Below are positions 43,977 through 51,374 of a stretch of 51,374 nt of DNA, piece after piece; positions within the stretch are counted from its first letter, which is position 1, and every line of letters begins with the position of its first letter. Origin of the DNA: Coriobacteriia bacterium (GTDB lineage Bacteria > Actinomycetota > Coriobacteriia > Anaerosomatales > PALSA-660); contig JANYAK010000057.1 in NCBI GenBank assembly GCA_025361335.1, positions 1 to 51,374 on the forward strand, written 5' to 3'. The notes beneath the pieces were generated by a model. That model searched no databases. It was given only the letters and a program-made list of their open reading frames with translations, and was not told the origin of the DNA. The position numbers were made by a program, and so were the translations under genes.

Positions 43977-46164
43977 CGACCAGGCCCTGAACCGGGAGAC
44001 GGGTTTCAGCCACGATGTGCACGCCAGGGGAACCCTGTTGGGCGGGCCTGTCGGCAACGCCGTAGCGGTCGCGGGATTCCTGCTGTTCGGGGCAGCCTAC
44101 CTCAGCGCGAATTCATTGATGCCCACGCCCATGGCAGGGTTCGTCGTGGGCGAGATCGCCTTCGTCGTGCCGATGCTCGTCGCGATCGCGGCGGGTTGGG
44201 CCGTGCATCGCCGCTCCCAGGGCCCCGAGTCGCGGTTCTGGACGGCACTGGTGGGCGCGAACGTCGTGCTGCTGACCAGCGAGGCGTACTGGGCATGGTG
44301 GATCGTGGCGGTCGACGTCACCGGTCCCCCTCCTGTGTACGCGTCCTTCCAGATCCTTCACGCCTTCGCCGGCGCTTTCGTGTTCTTCGCCCTGGTCAGC
44401 ATGACTCGCCTGCAGAACGCGACGAGGATCACGAGGCTGCGGTTCGCCCTGGACGTGATCGCCGGGCTCACACTGGTGTTCGTGGCGATCTTCGGCGCGG
44501 TGGTCCAACCCCTCTTCGCCAGTATCCCTGGGATACTCGACGCCGAGCGCATAGCCGGTGCCGCATACCCGACGGCCGCGATACTGATGTTGGGGTCGAC
44601 GCTCGCCGCCATCCTGGGGCTGAAGATGACACGCTGGCGTCCGTGGGAGGGGCTGGTCGCCGGGTCCCTGTGCATCTACGCGGCCGGCATCGCCGCGTGG
44701 CCCCTGTGGCTCACTACCGCCCATGCGCACGCGGTGTCCCTCGAACGCGGCTTGCTGGAACTCGTCCCGCTGCTGGGTCACTACATGCTCGCGGTGGCGG
44801 CGATCTCTCGACTCATCATGCGGCATCAGCAGTGGCCGCTTCGACCCATGCCTCTGTTCCAGCCGTCTCGCAATCGCGTACGGGTATTGATCCTTCCCGC
44901 CATATGGCTGTCATCTGTGCCCGTCCTTTCGGTGCTCGCCATGCGCACTCCTTCGGGGACGCTCGACTACCGGGTGTATGTGGGTGCGACGACACTCATG
45001 GCGCTTGTTGTCGTCGCTAGGGCCGCGTTGTCGGCCGCCGAGAGCGGCAGTCTCTTCCACAATGCCGTGACGGATCCCGTCACGGGGCTGTTCAACCTCC
45101 GATTCCTTCACGAGCGCCTCGCGGTTGAGGTCGATGTGGCGCGGCGCTACTCGGAGGAGCTGAGCGTGATCGTCATCGATGTCGACGACTTCGAGATGGT
45201 CAACGAGTTGCACGGCCACCCCGCGGGCGATGATGTCCTGCGCGCACTCGCCGCCGTTCTCGACGAGTGCTCGCGCGAGCACGACACCGTCAGCAGGTCG
45301 GGGGATGATGAGTTTGCCGTCGTCATGCCGGACGCCGGCGCGATAGAGGCGCTCAAAGTCGGGCTGTGCGTCCAGCAGCGCCTTCAGGGCGTGAGGTTCG
45401 ATTGGGGCGCCACGATCACCGTCTCGATGGGCATCGCCACATTCCCCGACAGCGCAACAGAGCCCGAGGAGTTGTTGCGCCTCGCTGAGGGCGCCCGGTA
45501 CTGGGTGAAGCGGCATGGCAAGGCGCAAGCGCTGGTCTACGATCCCGACGTCGTGCGCGAACTGGACGTCGACGACCGAATCCATGCTCTGGAGGAGCAG
45601 TCTCATCTGGGGGCGGTACGAGCGCTTGCCGCGGCCGTGGACGCCCGCGACCCCGCCACGCGGGACCATTCGCGCCAAGTGTCGCGACTGTCGGTCGGCG
45701 TGGCGCGCCATCTGGGTCTGGACGAGCAGCGCGTCAGGCTCATCGAATCAGCCGCCACCGTGTATGACGTCGGGAAGATAGGAGTCCCTGACGACATCCT
45801 GCACAAGCCGGGTCCGCTGACGCAGGAGGAGTGGACGGTGGTGCGCGAGCACACGATCCTCGGCGAGCGCATCATGGGATTCACGGCCCGCCAGATGATC
45901 CTCCCGTGGGTGCGGCACCATCACGAGCGGTGGGACGGAAACGGCTATCCTGACGGGCTCCGGGCCGTCGCCATCCCCCTCGAGGCGCGGATCCTCGCCG
46001 TCTGCGATGCGTACCAGGCGATGCGGTCCGAGCGCCCGTATCGCCACGCCATGTCCGCGGAGACGGCTGAGACGGAACTGGTGGCCGGAATGGGCTCACA
46101 GTTCGATCCGGCGGTGGTCGAAGTGTTCCTGCGCGCGCTGGAGGGTCGGGGCGAAGAGGCCTGA
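43948..46164 (+). CDS. membrane GGDEF + HD-GYP paralog with degenerate motifs
   Basis: 738 residues from the GTG at 43948 (GAGGAG about 8 nt upstream), inside the end of its paralog. The architecture is the same: membrane helices (about 35-370), then GGDEF and HD-GYP. The GGDEF motif reads GDDEF (452-456) with an inhibitory-site REHD before it. The HD dyad is YD (Tyr606-Asp607 in YDVGKIGV), losing a metal ligand, while HHERWDGNGYPDG is intact. It is likely a pseudo-enzyme that senses or binds c-di-GMP, or regulates its neighbour through heterodimers. It probably arose by tandem duplication and diverged. Confidence 0.86.
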   Translation: MRLWRSMRSSDQALNRETGFSHDVHARGTLLGGPVGNAVAVAGFLLFGAAYLSANSLMPTPMAGFVVGEIAFVVPMLVAIAAGWAVHRRSQGPESRFWTALVGANVVLLTSEAYWAWWIVAVDVTGPPPVYASFQILHAFAGAFVFFALVSMTRLQNATRITRLRFALDVIAGLTLVFVAIFGAVVQPLFASIPGILDAERIAGAAYPTAAILMLGSTLAAILGLKMTRWRPWEGLVAGSLCIYAAGIAAWPLWLTTAHAHAVSLERGLLELVPLLGHYMLAVAAISRLIMRHQQWPLRPMPLFQPSRNRVRVLILPAIWLSSVPVLSVLAMRTPSGTLDYRVYVGATTLMALVVVARAALSAAESGSLFHNAVTDPVTGLFNLRFLHERLAVEVDVARRYSEELSVIVIDVDDFEMVNELHGHPAGDDVLRALAAVLDECSREHDTVSRSGDDEFAVVMPDAGAIEALKVGLCVQQRLQGVRFDWGATITVSMGIATFPDSATEPEELLRLAEGARYWVKRHGKAQALVYDPDVVRELDVDDRIHALEEQSHLGAVRALAAAVDARDPATRDHSRQVSRLSVGVARHLGLDEQRVRLIESAATVYDVGKIGVPDDILHKPGPLTQEEWTVVREHTILGERIMGFTARQMILPWVRHHHERWDGNGYPDGLRAVAIPLEARILAVCDAYQAMRSERPYRHAMSAETAETELVAGMGSQFDPAVVEVFLRALEGRGEEA

Positions 46165-46184
46165 GGTCCAAGACGCCCGCCGCG

Positions 46185-47069
46185 TCATCCGAGTCGGCCC
46201 ATTGCCGCGGAGACGTCGCGAGGCCGCAGCGCCTGCCGCCACAACGGTCCCGTGAGCTGCGGCAGACCGTCGCCGTACGTGGCGCGGCCCTCCTCCTGGT
46301 AGATGACACCGATCGGCAGGCGGCATTCGTCCGGAGAACACGAGAGGTCGTGGTACGTCGAGAGCGAGAGCGCGAACGCGGCGTTCTTGTCGTAGGGGTC
46401 GTGGCCCGTCTCGTCCACCTTGTATACGCGATCTCGGAACCATGTCGCCGTGTTGAGCTTGTTCCAGGTGACGCACGGCTGGAAGACGTCGACCACCGCG
46501 AACCCACGGTGTCGCATGGCGGCAACCATGAGCGCCGTCAGGTGCGCCGGGTCGGCGGAAAAGCCGCGGGCCACGAACGTCGCGCCCTCGGCAATGGCCA
46601 GCCCGAGCGTGTTGACAGGCTCCTCCAGCACGCCGTCGGGGGTCGAGATGGTCTTCATGAACTGCTCGGTCGTGGGGGAGGCCTGCCCGGTCGTCAGCCC
46701 GTAGATCTGGTTGTCGTGGACGATCACGGTCACGTCGATGTTGCGGCGGCATGCGTGCGCGAAGTGGCCCAGTCCGATGCCATATCCGTCGCCGTCGCCC
46801 ATCTCCACGACGACGTGGAGGTCGGGGTTCGAGAGCGCAAGGCCGGTGGCGACCGGCAGGGCGCGCCCATGGAGCGCGTGGAAGCCCTGGCAGCGCGTGA
46901 AGTCGGCGCCGTTTCCGTGGCATCCGATGCCCCACACGACCGCGAGTTCCTCGAAGGACCAGCCGACCTCCTGGTAGGCCTGCTTGAGCGCCTGCCACAT
47001 GCCGAAGTTGCCGCACCCCGGGCACCATGTGGGGCGGTTCGCCGTTTCGAATTCCTTCACATCAGGCAC
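46185..47069 (-). CDS. korB: 2-oxoacid:ferredoxin oxidoreductase beta subunit
   Basis: 294 residues from a GTG (GGAGG 9 nt upstream). The N-terminal WCPGCGNFGMWQAL carries the CxxC of the proximal iron-sulphur cluster, further Cys follow in GIGCHGNG, and GDGDGYGIGLGHFAHACRRN binds thiamine diphosphate-Mg; VTWNKLN and YGLTTGQ are family motifs. With KorA it oxidatively decarboxylates a 2-oxoacid (2-oxoglutarate is the usual substrate of this subtype) and reduces ferredoxin. It overlaps korA by 8 bp. Confidence 0.9.
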   Translation of the reverse strand: MPDVKEFETANRPTWCPGCGNFGMWQALKQAYQEVGWSFEELAVVWGIGCHGNGADFTRCQGFHALHGRALPVATGLALSNPDLHVVVEMGDGDGYGIGLGHFAHACRRNIDVTVIVHDNQIYGLTTGQASPTTEQFMKTISTPDGVLEEPVNTLGLAIAEGATFVARGFSADPAHLTALMVAAMRHRGFAVVDVFQPCVTWNKLNTATWFRDRVYKVDETGHDPYDKNAAFALSLSTYHDLSCSPDECRLPIGVIYQEEGRATYGDGLPQLTGPLWRQALRPRDVSAAMGRLG

Positions 47070-48861
47070 GACGGGACACCTCCAGGAGCTTGTCGTAGAT
47101 CTGCTCGGGGTTGAATGGGCGGCCGTCCCAGCGCCGCAGGTGGTCGCGTGGCGCGATGAGGCATTCCTGGCGGATGAGGCCTTCGAGCTGGCCCGTGAAG
47201 TTGCCCTCGATCACCAGTGAGCGCTTGGTGCCATCCAAGAAGGCGGCGACTTCGCCCGTGGGGAAGGGCCACATGGTGACGATCTGCATAAGAGCCACCC
47301 GCGCGCCGTCGCGCTCGAGCCATTCGATGGCCTGCAGCGCGGGTTGCTTGGTCGTGCCGAAGACGATCACCGAGACGTCCGCGGTGTCCGGAGAGGCACC
47401 GTAGTACTTGGGAGGCGGGACCAGGGTGCGCGCCAGTTCCAGCTTGCCCATCCGCTTCTCGTTCTGAGCGTTGCGGACCGAGGCGATCTCGCCCTGCGCG
47501 CCGAAGCCGTACTCGTCGTGCTCGTAGGAGTTGACGACCTGCGTGGCGCCCGTGACCCCGGGGAGGGCTCGCACGCTCACGCCGTCGCCGCCGACCTTAT
47601 AGCGCAGGTAGGCGCCGTCGGCGCCCAGCGCCTCGGGATGCGTGCGGATGTCGCCATCGGCGACCAGCTTGCCGCGGTCGATCGTCACGGCCGCGAGGTC
47701 GAAGGGCGGGGCGGAGCGCCGGTTGTCGCACAGGTACGTGTCGCCCAGCAGCACCACCGGCGTCTGGAGCTGGTCGGCGAGGTTGAACGCCATCCACGTG
47801 AGCTCGAACGCCTCGGTCGTGTCCCCCGGCGCGAGGACGACCCGGGGGAACTCACCCTGCGCGGCATGGAGGACGAATCGCAGGTCGGACTGCTCGGTCC
47901 ACGTCGGCAGGCCGGTTGCCGGCCCCGCACGCGTGAATACGCCGACCACCACGGCGGACTCGGATATCCCCGCGAGTCCGAACGCCTCGACCATGAGCGA
48001 GAAGCCGCCGCCGGCCGTGGCGCACATCGCGCGGGCGCCCCCGAAAGCCGCGCCGATGACCATGTTCATCGCCGCGATCTCGTCCTCGGTGTGCTTGACC
48101 ACGACGCCGTACTCCCGGTCGTGGGCCGCCATGAAGTGCAGCAGGGAGGAGGCGGGCGTCATCGGGTAGGCGCAGTACATGCCGATGCCCGCCGCCAGCG
48201 CCCCGAGCCCGACCGCCTCGTTCCCGTCGGCGAGCACGGCGCGGGGCGGGTCGGGGAGGGGGTCGAGCCGGAAGGGGAACGCGCAGGTGGTCGAGGAGCC
48301 ATGCTCGTATCCCTTTGTGGCGACCGCCACGTTCTGTTCGGCGACTTCGGGGGGCTTCTTGGCGAACTGGGCGCGCAGAGAGTCGGTGAGGTACGACAGC
48401 GGGTAGTGAGCGAGCCCGAGCACGGCGCCCAGGGCCGCGACGTTACGCATGATCGGCAGCCCGCCGGCCTCCTTCACGATGTCGTCGAACGGAACTGGGA
48501 CCGCGCACACTCTGGCCTGGTCCGGCAGTCCGTCCAGCTTGGCGGTCTTCGGGTCGAACACCAGCGCGCCGCCGTCGACGAGCTCGGTGTGATGGAGGTC
48601 GATGGTCTCCTGATTGAGGGCGACGAGGATGTCGATCGCGAGCACGTGCGACACGACGGGCTCAGGCGAGACTCGCACCTGGTATGCGTTGTGCCCGCCA
48701 CGAATCAGGGACGGGTACTCGGTGAGGTCGAACGTGTGCAGCCCGCCCTGCACGAAGCACCGGGCCAGCGTCTGGCCCGCGGCCTTGATGCCGAACCCGG
48801 CGGCGCCGCCGATCTTGATCTGGAGGTCCGGCCTGCTGGCGGGTCTCGGGTCGGTCGGCAT
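47062..48861 (-). CDS. korA: 2-oxoacid:ferredoxin oxidoreductase, fused gamma-alpha subunit
   Basis: 599 residues from the ATG at 48861 (AGAGGG 9 nt upstream). The N-terminal gamma domain (about 10-190; KIGGAAGFGIKAAGQTLARC, LIRGGHNAYQVRVS) is fused to the alpha domain (about 205-599) with the substrate motif YPMTPASSLLHF. This KorC-KorA fusion is common in actinomycetes and some archaea. It lacks a delta ferredoxin subunit, so a separate ferredoxin must accept electrons. It is transcribed divergently from coaBC. Confidence 0.9.
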   Translation of the reverse strand: MPTDPRPASRPDLQIKIGGAAGFGIKAAGQTLARCFVQGGLHTFDLTEYPSLIRGGHNAYQVRVSPEPVVSHVLAIDILVALNQETIDLHHTELVDGGALVFDPKTAKLDGLPDQARVCAVPVPFDDIVKEAGGLPIMRNVAALGAVLGLAHYPLSYLTDSLRAQFAKKPPEVAEQNVAVATKGYEHGSSTTCAFPFRLDPLPDPPRAVLADGNEAVGLGALAAGIGMYCAYPMTPASSLLHFMAAHDREYGVVVKHTEDEIAAMNMVIGAAFGGARAMCATAGGGFSLMVEAFGLAGISESAVVVGVFTRAGPATGLPTWTEQSDLRFVLHAAQGEFPRVVLAPGDTTEAFELTWMAFNLADQLQTPVVLLGDTYLCDNRRSAPPFDLAAVTIDRGKLVADGDIRTHPEALGADGAYLRYKVGGDGVSVRALPGVTGATQVVNSYEHDEYGFGAQGEIASVRNAQNEKRMGKLELARTLVPPPKYYGASPDTADVSVIVFGTTKQPALQAIEWLERDGARVALMQIVTMWPFPTGEVAAFLDGTKRSLVIEGNFTGQLEGLIRQECLIAPRDHLRRWDGRPFNPEQIYDKLLEVSRRA

Positions 48862-48939
48862 GGGCGTCATCCCTCTCGCGGCCAACGGTATCGATGGTCT
48901 ATGTTCCCGTTCGGCTGGGGGCGGCCCGTTGCGGCGCGG

Positions 48940-48945
48940 TATCAT
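48940..48945 (+). promoter_or_regulatory. -10 element (TATCAT) of a leaderless coaBC transcript
   Basis: TATCAT ends 6 bases before the ATG at 48952, so the predicted start site coincides with the A of the start codon. There is no Shine-Dalgarno sequence. Leaderless mRNAs are common in actinomycetes. Confidence 0.6.
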
Positions 48946-48951
48946 GCCTGC

Positions 48952-50160
48952 ATGGAACCATCGACAACACCAGTGGTCGTCTTGGGTGTGACCGGCGGCA
49001 TCGCCGTGTACAAGGCGTGCGACCTGGCGCGCGAGCTGATGCGCCGTGGCTGCCGCGTGAAGGTCGTGATGACCGCCGCGGCGCAGCGCTTCGTCACCCC
49101 GCTGACCTTCCGCACGCTCACCGGCGAGCCCGTGGGGGTGTCGCTGTGGGACGACCCGGCGTCCAGAGTCCATCACATCTCGCTGGCCGATGAGGCCGAC
49201 GTCCTCGCCATCGCCCCGTGCACCGCGAACGTCATCGTCAAGCTGGCTCAAGGGCGGGCCGACGACCTGCTCACGACGACGGCACTGGCGACCGAGGCCC
49301 GGCTCGTGATCGCTCCGGCGATGAACACGCACATGTGGCGCAAGGACGCGGTCGCCGGGGCGGTCGCGACCCTGCGCGGATGCGGGGCGCGCTTCGTCGA
49401 GCCCGCAACGGGCGAACTCGCGTGCGGCGACGTGGGGGAGGGGCGGCTCGCCGAGGTCGGCGTCATCGCCGACGCGGTGATGGCCGAGGTCACGTGCTCC
49501 CGCTCGCTCGCGGGCGTGCGCGTGCTCGTGACCGCGGGTCCGACCCGCGAGCCGATCGACGCGGTGCGCTTCATAGGGAACCGCTCCTCGGGGCGCCAGG
49601 GGTACGCGGTGGCCGACGAGGCCGCCCGTCGCGGGGCGGACGTCACGCTCGTGAGCGGGCCGACCGCTCTGCCCGACCCGTTCGGGGTGCGCGTGGTGCG
49701 CGTCGAGACCGCGTCGGAGATGCACGGGGCAGTCGAGGCGGCCTACTCGGACTGCGACCTCGTGGTGATGGCCGCCGCGGTGGCCGACATGCGTCCCGCC
49801 GCGCCGGCATCGGGCAAGCTGAAGAAGGACGCGGCTCCCGAGACGCTCCAGCTCGAGCGCACGGAGGACATCCTCGCCGCACTCGGACGGCGCAAGGGTA
49901 CTCGGGTTCTGGTGGGATTCGCCGCCGAGACCGAGCACGTGCTCGAGCATGCGCGCGAGAAGCTCACCGCGAAGAACCTCGACCTGGTCGTCGCCAATGA
50001 CGTGTCGGCCCCTGGGGCGGGATTCGACGGTCCGACCAACGTCGTGGTGTTCGTCACGCCCGAGGGCGAGGAGTCTCTCCCGCTCATGGGGAAGGAGGCC
50101 GTGGCACGCGCGCTTCTGGACAGGCTCGATCCGATGGTGAAGGGGCGCGAGTCATGCTGA
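48952..50160 (+). CDS. coaBC: bifunctional phosphopantothenoylcysteine decarboxylase/synthetase
   Basis: 402 residues. The N-terminal CoaC flavoprotein has VTGGIAVYKACDL, active His in VHHISLAD, PAMNTHMW, and the Cys loop ACGDVGEGRL. The C-terminal CoaB synthetase (about 185-400) has TAGPTREPIDAVRFI and the KLKK motif. It performs two steps of coenzyme A synthesis. It appears leaderless and overlaps the DUF190 gene by 7 bp. In many actinomycetes it directly follows rpoZ; here 15 kb separates them. Confidence 0.95.
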   Translation: MEPSTTPVVVLGVTGGIAVYKACDLARELMRRGCRVKVVMTAAAQRFVTPLTFRTLTGEPVGVSLWDDPASRVHHISLADEADVLAIAPCTANVIVKLAQGRADDLLTTTALATEARLVIAPAMNTHMWRKDAVAGAVATLRGCGARFVEPATGELACGDVGEGRLAEVGVIADAVMAEVTCSRSLAGVRVLVTAGPTREPIDAVRFIGNRSSGRQGYAVADEAARRGADVTLVSGPTALPDPFGVRVVRVETASEMHGAVEAAYSDCDLVVMAAAVADMRPAAPASGKLKKDAAPETLQLERTEDILAALGRRKGTRVLVGFAAETEHVLEHAREKLTAKNLDLVVANDVSAPGAGFDGPTNVVVFVTPEGEESLPLMGKEAVARALLDRLDPMVKGRESC

Positions 50161-50507
50161 ACGAGGGACCGGCCAAGAAACTGTCGGCCTACATCGGCGA
50201 GAACGACCACTACGACGGCAAGCCGCTGTACTCCGCGCTCGTCGCCGCGGCGAGGACCGCGGGCTGTGCCGGAGCGACCGTCCTGCGCGGCATCGAGGGG
50301 TTCGGCGCCACGAGCCGCATCCACACGGAGCACATGCTGCGGTTCTCCAGCGACCTGCCCGTCGTGGTGCAGGTCATCGACGCGGACTACCGCATCACCG
50401 CGCTGACCGAGGTGTTCCGGGCGATGGTGGGGGATGGGCTGATCACCATCGAGGACATCGTCGTGGTGCAGTACCAGGGCGGGGCAACGGGGGGACCGGG
50501 CAAGTAG
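50154..50507 (+). CDS. DUF190 family protein
   Basis: 117 residues, a small PII-like alpha/beta fold: KKLSAYIGENDHYDGKPLY at the start, then AGATVLRGIEGFG and LPVVVQVIDAD. DUF190 proteins often accompany CrcB fluoride exporters; here none is in the window and the gene is coupled to coaBC. Function is unknown; a nucleotide-binding signalling role is conceivable from the PII-like fold. Confidence 0.85.
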   Translation: MLNEGPAKKLSAYIGENDHYDGKPLYSALVAAARTAGCAGATVLRGIEGFGATSRIHTEHMLRFSSDLPVVVQVIDADYRITALTEVFRAMVGDGLITIEDIVVVQYQGGATGGPGK

Positions 50508-50591
50508 GCGTGGGGCGCTGGTCGCTCGCCGTGGCTCGAGCGTCGGTGCCGGCGCGTGAAGCGCCGCGTCCTTCACCCACGAAGACAGCGC

Positions 50592-50620
50592 TTGAATCGG
50601 CACCGGAGGCCGTCTACAGT
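50592..50620 (+). promoter_or_regulatory. promoter of tRNA-Pro
   Basis: The -35 TTGAAT (50592-50597), a 17-bp spacer and -10 TACAGT (50615-50620). Transcription would start near 50627, about 20 nt before the mature tRNA. A GGCGC/GCGCC hairpin (50551-50565) upstream may end the coaBC transcript. Confidence 0.65.
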
Positions 50621-50645
50621 AGTCGGGCCGCGCGAGCGGCAGGAA

Positions 50646-50722
<77 letters not shown>

Positions 50723-50733
50723 TAAAAGAGCAG

Positions 50734-50780
50734 GTCAGGGGCCTATTCCGAGGAATCGGAAGGGCCCCTGACTTCTCTCT
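50734..50780 (+). terminator. rho-independent terminator of tRNA-Pro
   Basis: GTCAGGGGCC (50734-50743) pairs perfectly with GGCCCCTGAC (50763-50772), followed by TTCTCTCT. It lies 11 nt after the tRNA. Confidence 0.85.
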
Positions 50781-51234
50781 AAAATGGCTCCGTGGTAAAT
50801 AGCGTCGTAATAGCTCCACGAAACCGAGCGTAGAAGCGTCTTTCCGGGCAATCGATCGTTGCGCTTTCCGCGATCCAGCGGAGCACGGATGCGCACGCAA
50901 AATGCCTGCCCAGAGCCGGTGGCGACGACTCGCACGGCTCGTGGGTTACCACAGAGAGATCGACGCGGGAGAATCGGTGGCGCGGTGTCCTCTTGCGAAT
51001 AGTCAAAGGGTCATGCGTTCGCCGACGTTCGGTCAGCGCGGGACCCATGAGCCGCGTCTGGCTGTCGGGGAGGGCTCCCGGCGCGCGCTGCTGAGCTTCA
51101 CTCTGGTCTCGGATACTTCCGCGCGTGGTTCAGCTGTGAGTTTGAAAGCCAAGCCAGCGGCAAGTAGATACTCTGATCAGGGACTTCAGCCGATAGGGTC
51201 GTGGGCCTAGTTGCGGTCAGGGACGGGTCATCCA
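50781..51234. other. intergenic stretch without a supported gene
   Basis: About 450 bases, less GC-rich than the rest. The open frames here lack ribosome sites, family-like motifs and the codon bias of neighbouring genes. No hairpin array, tRNA-end repeat or clear promoter was recognised. It may be decayed sequence between the tRNA and the insertion sequence. Confidence 0.6.
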
Positions 51235-51374
51235 GGGTCGTGTCCGAAAAGTTCTGTAAGTAGCGTGGCCGCCTGAAGTGACGAAGGTGGCCACCGCCCT
51301 CCAAGATGGTTGGTGTTCGAGGCCGACTACCAAGGAGAAGGCGATGACCAAGAGAAACGCTACGACCCAGCCGA
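51235..51374 (+). mobile_element. probable left end of an IS256-type insertion sequence (cut by window end)
   Basis: GGGTCGTGTCCGAAAAGTTC at 51235, continuing with TGTAAG, resembles the terminal inverted repeats of IS256/Mutator-type elements. About 80 bases later a strong ribosome site and a start codon open what looks like the transposase. The right end is outside the window, so the exact boundary and any target duplication cannot be shown. Confidence 0.5.
51344..51374 (+). CDS. IS256-like transposase, 5' fragment
   Basis: Only the first ten codons are present (MTKRNATTQP), with AAGGAGAAGG directly upstream; the window ends inside the gene. The assignment rests on the upstream repeat-like end and on my recollection of similar N-termini in IS256 transposases, so it is tentative. 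Confidence 0.45.
   Translation, partial: MTKRNATTQP

Noticed and set aside
41610-44057. Very long minus-strand frame (815 codons)
   Set aside because: It is antisense to the GGDEF/HD-GYP genes; Arg/Gly/His-rich composition typical of high-GC shadow frames. The same holds for long minus frames opposite ileS (10719-12425) and carB (23767-25467, 26206-27927).
50902-51210. Plus-strand frame of 102 codons
   Set aside because: No ribosome site, no recognisable motif, codon use unlike neighbouring genes.

Overview
This is a high-GC bacterial chromosome segment, almost fully coding, with many 4-bp (ATGA/GTGA) gene overlaps. The gene set suggests an anaerobic or microaerophilic actinomycete, plausibly class Coriobacteriia. 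Actinomycete-type markers are SepF, DivIVA, an mIHF-type integration host factor and the linked gmk and rpoZ. Markers of anaerobic metabolism are a 2-oxoacid:ferredoxin oxidoreductase, class 1B dihydroorotate dehydrogenase with PyrK, a reverse rubrerythrin and a NapH-like polyferredoxin. Taxonomy is inferred from gene content only.

Layout. 1-635: a PLDc_N-type membrane protein with a Pro-rich tail (minus strand). 802-10132: a division and cell-envelope cluster (pgeF, yggS, sepF, proC, yggT, divIVA, yggU) into which a complete pstSCAB-phoU phosphate operon is inserted between pgeF and yggS. 10133-13427: isoleucyl-tRNA synthetase behind an Ile T-box riboswitch. 13468-15463: a DksA/TraR-like zinc protein, lspA and rluD. 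15556-19417: four consecutive signalling genes (single-domain receiver, receiver-histidine kinase, OmpR-type regulator, sensor kinase).

19418-32421: a full UMP operon, pyrR-pyrB-pyrC-carA-usp-carB-pyrK-pyrD-unknown-pyrF-pyrE. It is preceded by what reads as a complete PyrR attenuator: promoter, PyrR-binding hairpin, antiterminator and terminator. A tandem universal stress protein gene and a membrane-anchored protein of unknown function are embedded in it. 32542-33765: mihF, gmk, rpoZ.

33776-48861: an accessory stretch lying between rpoZ and coaBC, genes that are often adjacent in actinomycetes. It holds a DUF3524/GTDC1-like (tRNA-queuosine mannosyltransferase family) glycosyltransferase, a PadR-regulated ABC exporter module, reverse rubrerythrin, a NapH-like polyferredoxin, a stand-alone alpha-oxoamine synthase behind a double palindrome, two adjacent membrane GGDEF/HD-GYP proteins (the second with degenerate active sites) and korAB on the minus strand. 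48940-50780: coaBC (apparently leaderless), a DUF190 gene and tRNA-Pro(GGG) with its own promoter and terminator. The last about 600 bases contain no supported gene until what looks like the left end of an IS256-type insertion sequence, cut by the window edge.

No CRISPR array, rRNA or prophage was seen. The most interesting points are the PyrR attenuator, the extra genes in the pyr operon, the degenerate GGDEF/HD-GYP paralog, the double-palindrome operator and the GTDC1-like glycosyltransferase.
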